A stretch of 41,771 nt of DNA from JBFMDN01 sp040753915 (lineage in GTDB: Bacteria > Desulfobacterota > Desulfomonilia > Desulfomonilales > Desulfomonilaceae): the NCBI GenBank assembly GCA_040753915.1, contig JBFMDN010000052.1, positions 1-41,771 of the forward strand. Direction: 5' to 3'. Position 1 is the first letter of the stretch. Each line of letters starts with the position of its first letter. A program made the position numbers and the translations under genes. Below are positions 1-13,369 of the stretch, in pieces. The notes under the pieces are model-generated. The model was not told the origin of the DNA and searched no databases. It saw only the letters and a program-made list of their open reading frames with translations.

Positions 1-2
1 CC

Positions 3-128
3 GGGGATAACGTATCGCTGGAGGCGCACCTGATAACCCCGATAGCCATGGAAAAGGAGCTCCGATTCGCGATCCGTGAAGGTGGCCGCACCGTGGGCGC
101 AGGGGTCGTCTCAGAGATCATCGAGTAA
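3..128 (+). CDS. tuf: Elongation factor Tu, C-terminal fragment
   Basis: The window opens inside this gene; only the last 41 residues and the TAA stop are present. EF-Tu is the GTPase that brings aminoacyl-tRNA to the ribosome. The visible residues are the end of beta-barrel domain 3, recognisable from the MEKELRFAIREGGRTVGAGVV segment that is nearly invariant in bacterial EF-Tu, followed by the terminal SEIIE. The next genes are rpmG, tRNA-Trp, secE and nusG, the usual order after tuf in many bacteria, which supports the call. Start and length cannot be judged because the 5' part lies outside the window. Confidence 0.97.
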   Translation, partial: GDNVSLEAHLITPIAMEKELRFAIREGGRTVGAGVVSEIIE

Positions 129-182
129 TTTGTCAGAGCGAGACTCCTCGCAGGCGAGTGAGGATGTGCTTCGGAGGGTACC

Positions 183-332
183 ATGAGAGACATAGTCACG
201 CTCGCTTGCCAGGAGTGTAAGCGGCGGAATTACACAACGACGAAAAACAAGAAAAGCACGCCCGATAAGCTGCAGTTCAAGAAATACTGCCGGTTTTGTC
301 GGACACATACGGTCCATCGCGAAACAAAGTGA
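183..332 (+). CDS. rpmG: 50S ribosomal protein L33
   Basis: This 49-residue protein begins MRDIVTLACQECKRRNYTTT and is a small component of the large ribosomal subunit near the E site. It has the two CxxC pairs (CQEC near the N-terminus, CRFC near the C-terminus) of the zinc-binding type of L33, and it has the typical length of the family. The ATG follows an AGGGTACC stretch with a GGAGG just upstream, so the start is well supported. It lies 54 bases after tuf and 13 bases before tRNA-Trp, so all three are probably read on one transcript. Confidence 0.97.
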   Translation: MRDIVTLACQECKRRNYTTTKNKKSTPDKLQFKKYCRFCRTHTVHRETK

Positions 333-345
333 ATGGGAACGCTGC

Positions 346-421
346 AGGCCAGTGGCTCAACGGCTAGAGCACCGGTCTCCAAAACCGGGGGTTGGGGGTT
401 CGAATCCCTCCTGGCCTGCCA
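346..421 (+). tRNA. trpT: tRNA-Trp (anticodon CCA)
   Basis: A complete cloverleaf can be folded. The acceptor stem AGGCCAG pairs with CTGGCCT. The anticodon stem CCGGT/ACCGG carries the loop CTCCAAA, with anticodon CCA at 379-381. The T arm contains GGTTCGAATCC. The discriminator base is G at 418 and the 3' CCA is encoded (419-421). It lies between rpmG and secE, the position tRNA-Trp commonly has in this operon in bacteria. Confidence 0.97.
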
Positions 422-481
422 ATTGTTGCGTTGCTAATGATCTAATTCCCTCCGGATAGGCCAGAACAACGGAAGACGACC

Positions 482-688
482 ATGGACAAGATCAAAGCAT
501 TCTTCACCGACACGATCCAATTCTTCCGGGAAGTCAAGGTTGAGCTTCAGAAGGTGACTTTCCCGACTCGTCAGGAGACGGTAGGCTCGACGCTGGTTGT
601 TCTGGTGCTGACAGTGATTGTGGCGGCTTATCTGGGCTTCAGCGATTGGGTTTTAGCCGCGATCGTAAAAATGATCTTGCAGGTGTGA
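482..688 (+). CDS. secE: Preprotein translocase subunit SecE
   Basis: This 68-residue protein is the short, single-membrane-span form of SecE, which clamps SecY in the inner-membrane SecYEG channel. Residues 1-35 form the amphipathic segment with the FFREVKVELQKVTFPTRQET motif typical of SecE. Residues of about 36-63 form the hydrophobic span (LVVLVLTVIVAAYLGF and onward). The E. coli protein has three spans; most bacteria have one, as here. The ATG follows GGAAGACGACC. nusG begins about 40 bases downstream, the standard secE-nusG pairing. Confidence 0.96.
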   Translation: MDKIKAFFTDTIQFFREVKVELQKVTFPTRQETVGSTLVVLVLTVIVAAYLGFSDWVLAAIVKMILQV

Positions 689-727
689 CACCTATTTCGT
701 ATGGAGAGAACGCAAGGAGGGGTTCTC

Positions 728-1258
728 TTGGCTCTTCGCTGGTATGTGGTTCATACGTACTCGGGATTTGAAAACAGAGTGAAAACCGCTTTGGAGGAAA
801 AAGTCCGCGCCATGGGCTTGGGCGATAAGATCAAGGAAGTTCTCATCCCCTCCGAATCAGTTGTGGAATTAGTAAAGGGTGAGCGCAAGACCTCCAATCG
901 CAAGTTCTTCCCCGGATACATCCTGGTACAGATGGAATTGGACGACCAGACTTGGCACGTGGTCAAGAGCACACCGAAGGTCACGGGATTTATCGGCTCA
1001 CGGACGGAACCGGCGGTGATACCCGATGAGGACGTGCAGAGTATCGTGGCGCAGATGGCTGAGGGGAAGGAGAAGCCAAAGCCCAAATACTCGTTCGAGA
1101 AAGGCGATTCTGTACGCGTCGTAGACGGCCCATTCATCAACTTTAATGGGGTGGTGGAAGAGGTGAGACCGGACAAGGGGAAATTGAGAGTTCTCGTCAG
1201 CATCTTTGGAAGGCCTACCCCGGTAGAGTTGGACTTTATACAGGTGACAAAGAATTAA
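728..1258 (+). CDS. nusG: Transcription termination/antitermination protein NusG
   Basis: NusG binds the RNA polymerase clamp and links transcription to Rho and to the leading ribosome. The start is the TTG at 728: AAGGAGG at 714-720 sits 7 bases before it, and the resulting N-terminus (ALRWYVVHTYSGFENRVK) matches the family. An in-frame ATG at 701 would add nine residues that lie over the Shine-Dalgarno sequence, so I reject it. The 176-aa product has the N-terminal NGN domain (about 1-110) and the C-terminal KOW domain, with GDSVRVVDGPFINFNGVV at roughly residues 125-142. Length is normal. Confidence 0.96.
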   Translation: MALRWYVVHTYSGFENRVKTALEEKVRAMGLGDKIKEVLIPSESVVELVKGERKTSNRKFFPGYILVQMELDDQTWHVVKSTPKVTGFIGSRTEPAVIPDEDVQSIVAQMAEGKEKPKPKYSFEKGDSVRVVDGPFINFNGVVEEVRPDKGKLRVLVSIFGRPTPVELDFIQVTKN

Positions 1259-1334
1259 ACGGCTGTTCCCTGAAGGGGGCGCCGCAAAGCAGATCAGCTC
1301 GGTTCGCGTGAGGGCGCACCGTCAGGAGTAATAG

Positions 1335-1757
1335 ATGGCAAAGAAAGTGATGGCTACTGTGAAGCTCCAGATCTCCGGGGGAGAGGCGAAGCCGTCCCCG
1401 CCCGTGGGGCCTGCCCTCGGGCAGCATGGTGTGAACATCATGGAGTTTTGCAAAGCGTTTAACGCTCAGACCCAAGGCCAGCAAGGCGTGATCATACCGG
1501 TCCAGATCACCATATATGCCGATCGCTCTTTCAGCTTCGTGCTCAAAACGCCTCCCGCGTCCTATCTTCTGAAGAAGGCCGCGAAGCTGGATAAGGGATC
1601 CGCGGAACCGAACCGTAACAAGGTTGGTAAGCTCACGAAGGCCGAGATTGAAGAGATAGCCAAGCTGAAGATGCCCGATCTCAACGCAAAGGACCTTGAC
1701 GGGGCAATGCGGATAATAATGGGCTCTGCACGCAGCCTGGGAATCGAAGTTGTTTAG
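1335..1757 (+). CDS. rplK: 50S ribosomal protein L11
   Basis: This 140-residue protein is L11 of the GTPase-associated centre, which binds 23S rRNA and supports factor-dependent GTP hydrolysis. The N-terminal domain has the conserved GGEAKPSPPVGPALGQHGVN stretch (about residues 16-35), the family signature. The C-terminal RNA-binding domain includes LKMPDLNAKDLDGAMRIIMGSARSLGIEV. GGAG lies just before the ATG. rplA starts 10 bases after the stop, so the two are translationally close. The 76-base gap after nusG could hold leader structure, but I do not see one I can assign. Confidence 0.97.
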   Translation: MAKKVMATVKLQISGGEAKPSPPVGPALGQHGVNIMEFCKAFNAQTQGQQGVIIPVQITIYADRSFSFVLKTPPASYLLKKAAKLDKGSAEPNRNKVGKLTKAEIEEIAKLKMPDLNAKDLDGAMRIIMGSARSLGIEVV

Positions 1758-1767
1758 AGGAGCAATC

Positions 1768-2472
1768 ATGCCTGCTGTCGCAAAAAAGAAGGTCGCTGCG
1801 CGAGAGAAGATCGACCGTACCAGGCTCTATAGTCTTGAGGAAGGCATCGAAGCATTATTGGAAGCCAGATACGCCAAATTCGACGAATCCGTAGATGTCG
1901 CGGTGAAGCTGGGAGTTGATCCGCGTCACGCGGACCAGATGGTGAGAGGCACGTGCGTGCTTCCCCACGGAACGGGAAAGACCGTGCGTGTACTCGTTTT
2001 CGCGAAGGGTGAAAAAGAGCGCGAGGCGAGGGAGGCCGGCGCCGACTACGTGGGGGGCGACGATCTGGCCAAGCAAATCCAGGAAGGGTGGCTCGATTTC
2101 GACAAGGCGGTTGCAACTCCCGATATGATGGGGGTCGTGGGAAAGCTCGGCAAGATCCTCGGACCGAGAGGCATGATGCCCAACCCCAAAGTTGGAACCG
2201 TGACCTTTGATGTGGCAAAGGCAGTCAGCGAGCTCAAAGGCGGCAAAGTGGAATTCCGTGTGGAGAAGGCCGGTATCGTCCATGTTCCCGTGGGAAAGGC
2301 TTCTTTCGGCGTGGAAAAGTTGTCGGAAAACATACAGGCGCTCATAGAAAGCATCATGCGGCTGAAACCGTCTGCCGCTAAAGGTGTCTATCTGAAGAGT
2401 GTGTCGATTTCCACGACCATGGGACCCGGAATAAAAATCGATCCGCAGGAGATGAGAAATCTCGCAAGATAA
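1768..2472 (+). CDS. rplA: 50S ribosomal protein L1
   Basis: This 234-residue protein is L1 of the mobile ribosomal stalk at the E site. In many bacteria it also represses the rplK-rplA mRNA. The start is the ATG at 1768 (MPAVAKKKVAAREK), preceded by AGAGGAG that overlaps the rplK stop. An upstream ATG at 1750 would overlap rplK and the ribosome binding site. Family landmarks include LGVDPRHADQMVRGTCVLPHGTGK (about 52-75), the GPRGMMPNPKVGTVT loop (about 129-143), and the C-terminal KGVYLKSVSISTTMGPG. Confidence 0.96.
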   Translation: MPAVAKKKVAAREKIDRTRLYSLEEGIEALLEARYAKFDESVDVAVKLGVDPRHADQMVRGTCVLPHGTGKTVRVLVFAKGEKEREAREAGADYVGGDDLAKQIQEGWLDFDKAVATPDMMGVVGKLGKILGPRGMMPNPKVGTVTFDVAKAVSELKGGKVEFRVEKAGIVHVPVGKASFGVEKLSENIQALIESIMRLKPSAAKGVYLKSVSISTTMGPGIKIDPQEMRNLAR

Positions 2473-2543
2473 TACAAGTAGAATAACACAGTTGAGTGAA
2501 GCAGTTTCGTCGAAGTGAGAGGAACGACGGATCGTTCACTAGG

Positions 2544-2602
2544 CCGTGTCGGAGACAGCAGGCGTGCCGTGAGGCACTTAATCGAGGCCAGCTTAGATAC
2601 GG
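2544..2602 (+). promoter_or_regulatory. Ribosomal protein L10 leader (autoregulatory mRNA element)
   Basis: The rplA-rplJ gap contains the signature of the L10 leader, where L10 or the L10-L7/L12 complex binds its own mRNA. GGAGACAGCAGGCG lies at 2551-2564. A hairpin GTGCC-GTGA-GGCAC lies at 2564-2577. The outer stem is CCGTGTC (2544-2550) with GATACGG (2596-2602), including one G-U pair. The motif and position match the known family; regulation in this organism is inferred from that. Confidence 0.85.
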
Positions 2603-2655
2603 AGAAAAGGAGTGAAGATAAGAGCTTCTGGCCGTACATCCTCGACTTGCCTTGT

Positions 2656-2677
2656 TTCCTCCGGCCGAAAGGAGGAA
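2656..2677 (+). promoter_or_regulatory. Hairpin that sequesters the rplJ Shine-Dalgarno sequence
   Basis: TTCCTCC at 2656-2662 is perfectly complementary to GGAGGAA at 2671-2677, with the loop GGCCGAAA. The right arm is the rplJ Shine-Dalgarno sequence, 10 bases before the GTG start at 2686. The hairpin would block ribosome binding unless opened. It lies about 50 bases after the L10 leader core, so it may be the output switch of that element. Confidence 0.7.
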
Positions 2678-2685
2678 TCCTGAGC

Positions 2686-3231
2686 GTGACCAGAGAAGAG
2701 AAAGAAAAGGAAGTGGCTTGGCTGCACGAACAATTCGATGGGGTAGCATCCTTGATCCTGACGAATTGCCAGGGCCTGAAAGTGTCCCAGATGAATGATA
2801 TCCGGAGTGGGCTCAGATCCCAGGGGGTCAGCTTCAAGGTCTTGAAGAATACCCTTGCTCGACTCGCATATCAGGACACGGATGTGGCTCTGCTGGCTGA
2901 TGACGTGCGGGGGCCTCGGGCCGCGGCCTGGACCCGCGACGAAAACGTCGTGCCGGCAATGGCCAAGTTCCTTGTGGACTTTGCCAAGAGCAACCCTAAG
3001 TTTGAGTTGGTTCGAGGCGTGCTGAAAGGGAAGGTGGTCGAACCATCTCAGGTCGAGACCCTTTCGAGCCTTCCTTCTCGGGAAGAGCTCCTGGCCAAGT
3101 TGTTCGGCACTATGATCGCCCCTGTCAGCTCCTTTGCGGGAGTTCTGGCGGCAGTGCCGAGATCGTTCGTGTGTGTGCTCAAGGCTATTGAAGAGAAAAA
3201 GAGCGCTGCGAGTGAATCTGCCGCAGGATAA
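2686..3231 (+). CDS. rplJ: 50S ribosomal protein L10
   Basis: L10 anchors the L7/L12 stalk to the large subunit. I place the start at the GTG at 2686, after AAAGGAGG (2668-2675), giving a 181-residue protein beginning VTREEKEKEVAWLHEQF. This fits the family, whose members begin close to this KxxxVxxL segment. Reading from the upstream ATG at 2515 would add 57 residues translated from the leader RNA, which I reject. The body shows LILTNCQGLKVSQMNDIR and FKVLKNTLARLA, and the alanine-rich C-terminal helix binds L7/L12. rplL follows 56 bases downstream. Confidence 0.95.
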   Translation: MTREEKEKEVAWLHEQFDGVASLILTNCQGLKVSQMNDIRSGLRSQGVSFKVLKNTLARLAYQDTDVALLADDVRGPRAAAWTRDENVVPAMAKFLVDFAKSNPKFELVRGVLKGKVVEPSQVETLSSLPSREELLAKLFGTMIAPVSSFAGVLAAVPRSFVCVLKAIEEKKSAASESAAG

Positions 3232-3287
3232 GGCGGTCCAGATCGTGGCGTCGTGGTTTTTCGGAACGGCAAGTCGAGGAGGAAGTT

Positions 3288-3677
3288 ATGGCAGAAGTTA
3301 CGAAGGAAGCGGTGAAGGAATTCATCCGTAACATGTCCGTGTTGGAGCTGAGTCAGCTCGTCAAAGAGTTGGAAGAGGAGTTCGGGGTCTCTGCGGCGGC
3401 GCCAGTGGCTGTGGCCGCTCCGGGAGCGGCAGTGGCCGGTGGAGAAGCAGCCCCGGCTGAGGAAAAAACCGAATTCGACGTGATCTTGAAAGACTTCGGT
3501 GACAAGAAGATCCAGGTCATTAAGGTCGTTCGGTCCTTGACTGATCTGGGCCTCAAGGAAGCCAAGGAATTGGTGGAAGGTGTTCCCAAGCCGGTGAAGG
3601 AAGCAATCTCTAAGGAAGATGCTGAAAAGGCGAAGGCTGCATTGGAAGAAGTCGGCGCGACAGTGGAGATCGTCTGA
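3288..3677 (+). CDS. rplL: 50S ribosomal protein L7/L12
   Basis: This 129-residue acidic stalk protein recruits translation factors to the ribosome. It has the N-terminal dimerisation domain (about 1-35, VTKEAVKEFIRNMSVLEL), an alanine/valine/glycine-rich hinge (about 37-60), and the C-terminal factor-binding domain. The conserved segments there are EFDVILKDFGDKKIQVIKVVR and GLKEAKELVEGVPKPVKE. GAGGAGG lies just before the ATG. The product is normal in length. A 133-base spacer with a strong hairpin separates it from rpoB. Confidence 0.97.
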   Translation: MAEVTKEAVKEFIRNMSVLELSQLVKELEEEFGVSAAAPVAVAAPGAAVAGGEAAPAEEKTEFDVILKDFGDKKIQVIKVVRSLTDLGLKEAKELVEGVPKPVKEAISKEDAEKAKAALEEVGATVEIV

Positions 3678-3713
3678 ATAACCGCTTGAATATCTGCAGG
3701 ACGTCGGTCGTGA

Positions 3714-3740
3714 CGAAGGCCTCCAGGAGGAGCGCCTTCG
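3714..3740 (+). other. Strong hairpin between rplL and rpoB
   Basis: CGAAGGC (3714-3720) pairs with GCCTTCG (3734-3740). The stem continues with CTCC (3721-3724) and GGAG (3729-3732) around an AGGA loop, leaving one bulged C. There is no U-tract, so a complete terminator is unlikely. In E. coli the same gap holds an attenuator and an RNase III site that set ribosomal protein versus polymerase levels; a similar role here is inference. Confidence 0.6.
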
Positions 3741-3810
3741 CGCGGCTGTCGTTGTGGGAGCACTCGCCCCATTCCCCCCTTTCCGGATCACCAAATAGTA
3801 GAGGAAGAAA

Positions 3811-6800
3811 ATGAGTCCTTTTTCTGTGCACTCCCAGAGGCTCAGGAAGAATTTCGCACGTATTCCGCAGATCGCGGGAATTCCTAACCTGATCGAGATT
3901 CAGAAACAGTCCTATGAACGGTTTCTCCAAGCTGACGTCCCTGCTGAAGAGCGGGAGGAGGCAGGTCTGCAAGGAGTCTTCAAGTCCGTTTTCCCGATCA
4001 AGGACTTCTCCGACACTGCGTCGCTGGAGTTCATCAAGTACACGCTCGGAGAAGAGAAGTACAATGTGGAAGAGTGCCTCCAAAAAGGCGTCACGTACGC
4101 GGTTCCCTTGAAGATTACAGTGCAGCTTATCGTCTGGGATGTGGACGCCGACTCCGGCTCGCGGACTATCCGTGATGTCAAAGAGCAGGAAGTATATTTC
4201 GGCGAGATTCCTATCATGACCGAGAACGGCACCTTCATTATCAACGGTACCGAGCGGGTCATCGTCTCCCAGCTTCATCGCTCACCAGGAATCTTTTTCG
4301 ATCACGACAAGGGCAAGACCCATGCGAGCGGCAAGCTGCTCTATTCGGCCCGCATCATACCGTTGCGTGGCTCCTGGATCGATTTCGAGTTCGATCCGAA
4401 GGATCGACTCTACGTTCGTATTGACAGGCGGCGTAAGCTCCCGGTCACGGTGTTTCTCAAAGCCTTGGGATACTCGAGCGAAGAAATCCTCAATTATTTT
4501 TACGACAAGCAAACTATTCTCATCTCACCGGAAGGCCTGTTCCGGCGAGTCGATCTCCGTCTTCTTCTCGGGACGAGCGTGCCGACGGACATTCGCATTG
4601 AAGGCTCTGAGGATGTTCTGGTTCGTAAGAACAAGAAGATCACCCGGGCCGCAGTCAAACGGCTTGCTGACAGAACGATTGCCCCTCTGCCCATGAAGAG
4701 AGAAGAGCTTGCAGGGAAAGTGCTTGCCCACGATATCATCGATGAAGCAACGGGAGAGGTCGTGGCGCCCTGCAACAAAGAGATCTCCCTGGACGAGGTG
4801 GATTCCTTTATCGAGGACTTGCAGCGCCGCAACATTCTGAGCTTCGACTGCCTGTTCATTGAAGAGCGCATTGTTTCCCCAGCCCTTCGCGACACTCTGC
4901 TGGAAGACAAGATCGACGATAGGCCGAGCAGAGTAATAGAGGACTACCGCAAGCAGGAGACCGACGATCCGACCAGTAATGAAACGTTGAACGCGCAGAT
5001 AGAAATATATAGGCGGCTAAGGCCGTCAAACCCCGCCACGGTGGAAATTAGCAAAACCTTCTTCAACAATCTCTTCTTCAGGACCGAATACTACGATCTG
5101 TCACGGGTAGGGAGATTGAAGCTCAACAGAAAGCTCGGCATCTCCATGGAGGAGGCACCCCTGGGTTTGCGGACATTGCGGTCGGAGGACATCATGCTGG
5201 CCGTGAAGTACCTGCTCGAGCTCAAAGAGGGTAGACCCGGCCGGGCGACAGACGACATCGACCACATGGGGAACCGGCGGGTTCGCTCGGTGGGTGAGCT
5301 GCTGGAAAACCAGTACCGCATAGGTCTCGTTCGCATGGAGCGTGCTATCAAGGAGCGTATGAGCCTCCAGGATGTGGAGACGCTCATGCCCCACGACCTG
5401 ATCAATGCCAAGCCTGTGACCGCTGTAGTGAAGGAATTCTTCGGCTCTTCGCAACTGTCGCAGTTCATGGATCAGACTAACCCGCTGAGCGAGATCACGC
5501 ACAAGCGGCGGCTCTCCGCGCTTGGTCCCGGCGGTCTGACGCGGGAGCGCGCTGGATTCGAGGTGCGGGACGTGCATCCCACCCATTATGGCCGCATCTG
5601 TCCCATCGAGACCCCTGAAGGTCCGAACATCGGCTTGATTGTGTCCCTTTCTACGTACGCGAGGGTTAATGAGTTCGGATTCATCGAGACCCCGTACCGG
5701 CCGGTTGAGGACACGAAGGTGGGCGAAGAAATCCGGTTTCTGACTGCCTTAGACGAGGAAGGCCATGTGATTGTGCAGGCAAACGCTCCTGTAGATGCCA
5801 ACGGTTGTCTGGCTTCTGACCTTGTTTCCGTTCGCCGGAAGGACGGCGAGTTCGCCCTCGTGAGCCGACATGACCCTGACCTCATGGACGTTTCCCCGAA
5901 TCAGCTCGTTTCGGTTGCCGCTTCCCTGATCCCGTTCCTGGAGAACGATGACGCAAACCGTGCGCTCATGGGGTCTAACATGCAGCGTCAGGCTGTCCCG
6001 TTGCTGACCACGCAGGCTCCTCTCGTGGGGACGGGCATGGAATCCGTGGTAGCCACGGATTCCGGCGTGACGGTAGTCGCCAAGCGGGACGGAGTGGTCG
6101 ATTCCGTGGATGCCACGAGGATCGTGATCAAGGCGTTGGATCTGGGGGAAAAGGACTTGGATCCAGGTGTGGATATTTACAACCTCATCAAGTATCAGCG
6201 CTCCAACCAGAACACGTGCATCAATCAGAAGCCTGTCGTCAAGAAGGGCGATCGGGTAAGCAGAGGACAGGTTATCGCCGACGGCCCGGCCACCAGCAAA
6301 GGCGAGCTGGCGCTGGGCAGGAATGTCCTGGTCGCATTCATGCCGTGGGGCGGGTACAATTACGAGGATTCCATCCTCGTCAGCGAGAAGATAGTCAAAG
6401 AAGACATTTTCACCTCCATCCATATCGAGGAATTCGAAGTGATGGCCCGGGACACGAAACTGGGCAAAGAAGAAATCACACGAGATATTCCCAACGTGGG
6501 TGAGGAGGCTCTGCGCAACCTGGACGAGTCAGGCGTGATCCGTATCGGCGCGGAAGTCAAACCGGGCGACATCCTGGTTGGTAAGATTACGCCCAAGGGT
6601 GAAAACCAACTGTCTCCCGAAGAGAAGCTCTTGCGGGCGATCTTCGGAGAGAAAGCCGGCGATGTGAGGGATTCTTCTCTCAGGGTCCCACCCGGAGTGG
6701 AGGGAACGGTCATCGGCGCGCGGATATTCTCCCGGAAGGGTACTGACAAAGACAGTAGGACGATCTCCATTGAGAACGAAGAGATCGCCAAACTGAGCAA

Positions 6801-8052
6801 GGACCGTGACGACGAGCTCCGTATCGTGGAAGAAGGCGCACGGGAGCGCATCCGGGGAATGTTGGTGGGCAAAGTTGTTGCCGCTCAACTCATCGATCCA
6901 CATACGGGCCGAGTATATATCCGAAAGGGGGAGAGCATCACCGAGCAGTTCATGGAAACGGTTCCTCTCGATCTGCTGCGGGATGTCTCACTCAAAAACG
7001 ATACCACCACGGAAGACGAGGTGGTTCGAATCCTGGAGCGTTTGGGAGACCAGAAACACTTTTGGAAGATGCATTACGACGAGCGCATCAGCCGGCTCAA
7101 GAAGGGGGATGAGCTCCCACCCGGAGTGATCAAGCTCGTGAAAGTCTACATTGCCATAAAGAGGAAGCTCTCCGTAGGAGACAAGATGGCGGGGCGCCAT
7201 GGAAACAAGGGCGTTCTCTCGAGAATCCTTCCCGAGGAAGATATGCCGTACTTCGAGGATGGCACCCCGGTGGAGATCGTGCTGAACCCCCTGGGCGTTC
7301 CGTCCCGTATGAACGTGGGACAGATTCTCGAAACGCATCTGGGATGGGCGGCTCGCGGCCTTGGACAGGCGCTTAACAAGATGATCGAAGAACACTATTC
7401 TCCGGAAAAGCTTCGGCACAGACTGCTCGAGATCTTTGACGGTCGCGAAGTTGAACGAAAAAAGAAGGCTCAATCCGTCATTGAAGAGATGGACGACGAT
7501 GAGGTGAAGAGGTTCGTAGCTTCCCTTGAGGAAGGCATTCCCATCGCTACCCCCGTATTTGACGGGGCCCGCGAGAGCGAGATCAAGGATCTTCTTCAGC
7601 AAGCGGGCCTTCCGCCGAGTGGGCAGACTCGCCTGTACGACGGTCGGACCGGTGATCCGTTCGACACGAATGTCACGGTAGGTATCATCTACATGATGAA
7701 GCTCCATCACTTAGTAGATGACAAGATTCACGCGAGGGCCATTGGGCCGTACTCACTCGTGACTCAGCAGCCTCTTGGGGGAAAGGCACAGTTCGGAGGC
7801 CAGCGGCTCGGAGAGATGGAAGTCTGGGCCATGGAATCGTACGGAGCAGCCTATTCGCTCCAGGAATTTCTTACCGTGAAATCCGACGACGTGACGGGCC
7901 GCACGAGAATGTACGAAAGCATCGTAAAGGGTACCAACGTACTCGAGCCGGGGCTTCCTGAATCATTCAACGTGCTGGTCAAGGAGATCAAGTCACTGGC
8001 TCTGGATATGGAGCTCCTCGAGGGTGAGCCTGTGGTTGCCGCAGGCCGATAG
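3811..8052 (+). CDS. rpoB: DNA-directed RNA polymerase subunit beta
   Basis: This 1413-residue protein is the beta subunit of RNA polymerase. It forms one side of the active-site cleft and includes the rifampicin pocket. The pocket segment SSQLSQFMDQ starts at residue 546. D554, H564 and S569 match the E. coli positions 516, 526 and 531, so the site is wild-type at the main resistance positions. Position 518 (E. coli numbering) is Thr rather than Asn. GDKMAGRHGNKGV, which contributes to the catalytic region, lies near the C-terminus. The protein is about 70 residues longer than the E. coli one. GAGGAAG precedes the ATG. rpoC follows after 91 bases. Confidence 0.98.
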   Translation: MSPFSVHSQRLRKNFARIPQIAGIPNLIEIQKQSYERFLQADVPAEEREEAGLQGVFKSVFPIKDFSDTASLEFIKYTLGEEKYNVEECLQKGVTYAVPLKITVQLIVWDVDADSGSRTIRDVKEQEVYFGEIPIMTENGTFIINGTERVIVSQLHRSPGIFFDHDKGKTHASGKLLYSARIIPLRGSWIDFEFDPKDRLYVRIDRRRKLPVTVFLKALGYSSEEILNYFYDKQTILISPEGLFRRVDLRLLLGTSVPTDIRIEGSEDVLVRKNKKITRAAVKRLADRTIAPLPMKREELAGKVLAHDIIDEATGEVVAPCNKEISLDEVDSFIEDLQRRNILSFDCLFIEERIVSPALRDTLLEDKIDDRPSRVIEDYRKQETDDPTSNETLNAQIEIYRRLRPSNPATVEISKTFFNNLFFRTEYYDLSRVGRLKLNRKLGISMEEAPLGLRTLRSEDIMLAVKYLLELKEGRPGRATDDIDHMGNRRVRSVGELLENQYRIGLVRMERAIKERMSLQDVETLMPHDLINAKPVTAVVKEFFGSSQLSQFMDQTNPLSEITHKRRLSALGPGGLTRERAGFEVRDVHPTHYGRICPIETPEGPNIGLIVSLSTYARVNEFGFIETPYRPVEDTKVGEEIRFLTALDEEGHVIVQANAPVDANGCLASDLVSVRRKDGEFALVSRHDPDLMDVSPNQLVSVAASLIPFLENDDANRALMGSNMQRQAVPLLTTQAPLVGTGMESVVATDSGVTVVAKRDGVVDSVDATRIVIKALDLGEKDLDPGVDIYNLIKYQRSNQNTCINQKPVVKKGDRVSRGQVIADGPATSKGELALGRNVLVAFMPWGGYNYEDSILVSEKIVKEDIFTSIHIEEFEVMARDTKLGKEEITRDIPNVGEEALRNLDESGVIRIGAEVKPGDILVGKITPKGENQLSPEEKLLRAIFGEKAGDVRDSSLRVPPGVEGTVIGARIFSRKGTDKDSRTISIENEEIAKLSKDRDDELRIVEEGARERIRGMLVGKVVAAQLIDPHTGRVYIRKGESITEQFMETVPLDLLRDVSLKNDTTTEDEVVRILERLGDQKHFWKMHYDERISRLKKGDELPPGVIKLVKVYIAIKRKLSVGDKMAGRHGNKGVLSRILPEEDMPYFEDGTPVEIVLNPLGVPSRMNVGQILETHLGWAARGLGQALNKMIEEHYSPEKLRHRLLEIFDGREVERKKKAQSVIEEMDDDEVKRFVASLEEGIPIATPVFDGARESEIKDLLQQAGLPPSGQTRLYDGRTGDPFDTNVTVGIIYMMKLHHLVDDKIHARAIGPYSLVTQQPLGGKAQFGGQRLGEMEVWAMESYGAAYSLQEFLTVKSDDVTGRTRMYESIVKGTNVLEPGLPESFNVLVKEIKSLALDMELLEGEPVVAAGR

Positions 8053-8143
8053 ATGGACGCCACGAGAAGATGCAGACTGACCCGGTTCGACCCAGCGGTC
8101 GGATCGGGATGTCCCTCATAACTACAACCAAGGAGGGAAGACC

Positions 8144-13090
<4,947 letters not shown>

Positions 13091-13096
13091 CCTCTT

Positions 13097-13124
13097 GGGA
13101 GCGCTCTGCACCACGAGCGCTCCC
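13097..13124 (+). terminator. Strong hairpin after rpoC, probable end of the operon
   Basis: GGGAGCGCTC (13097-13106) and GAGCGCTCCC (13115-13124) form a perfect 10-bp stem with the loop TGCACCAC, starting 7 bases after the rpoC stop. No U-run follows, so it is not a textbook intrinsic terminator; it may protect the 3' end or act with Rho. The next recognisable gene runs the other way, consistent with the transcript ending here. From 13125 to 13369 I see no gene. Confidence 0.6.
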
Positions 13125-13369
13125 CGACAATCCGATAGTAGCCTCTATATCAATTGCGAGAAGTTCTGTTCGCTTCTCATGTGTCACGAAAGTTTCCTAA
13201 AGCATAGCAGACCGGTGGGACGGTCGGCTCGCCCGTCATTGTTGGACAGGAGAAGCGGACATAATCAGTGGCAACCGCTACAATCAAGTAGACGATTGCA
13301 CAAAGGCAGGCTGTATTCGCGGCAACGCGGTTGACCCGGTTGCCATGGCAAGCGGCGAGAATGGCGTAG

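Noticed and set aside
2515..2685. N-terminal extension of rplJ by 57 residues
   Set aside because: The sequence is the L10 leader RNA; the GTG at 2686 has its own Shine-Dalgarno sequence and the family N-terminus.
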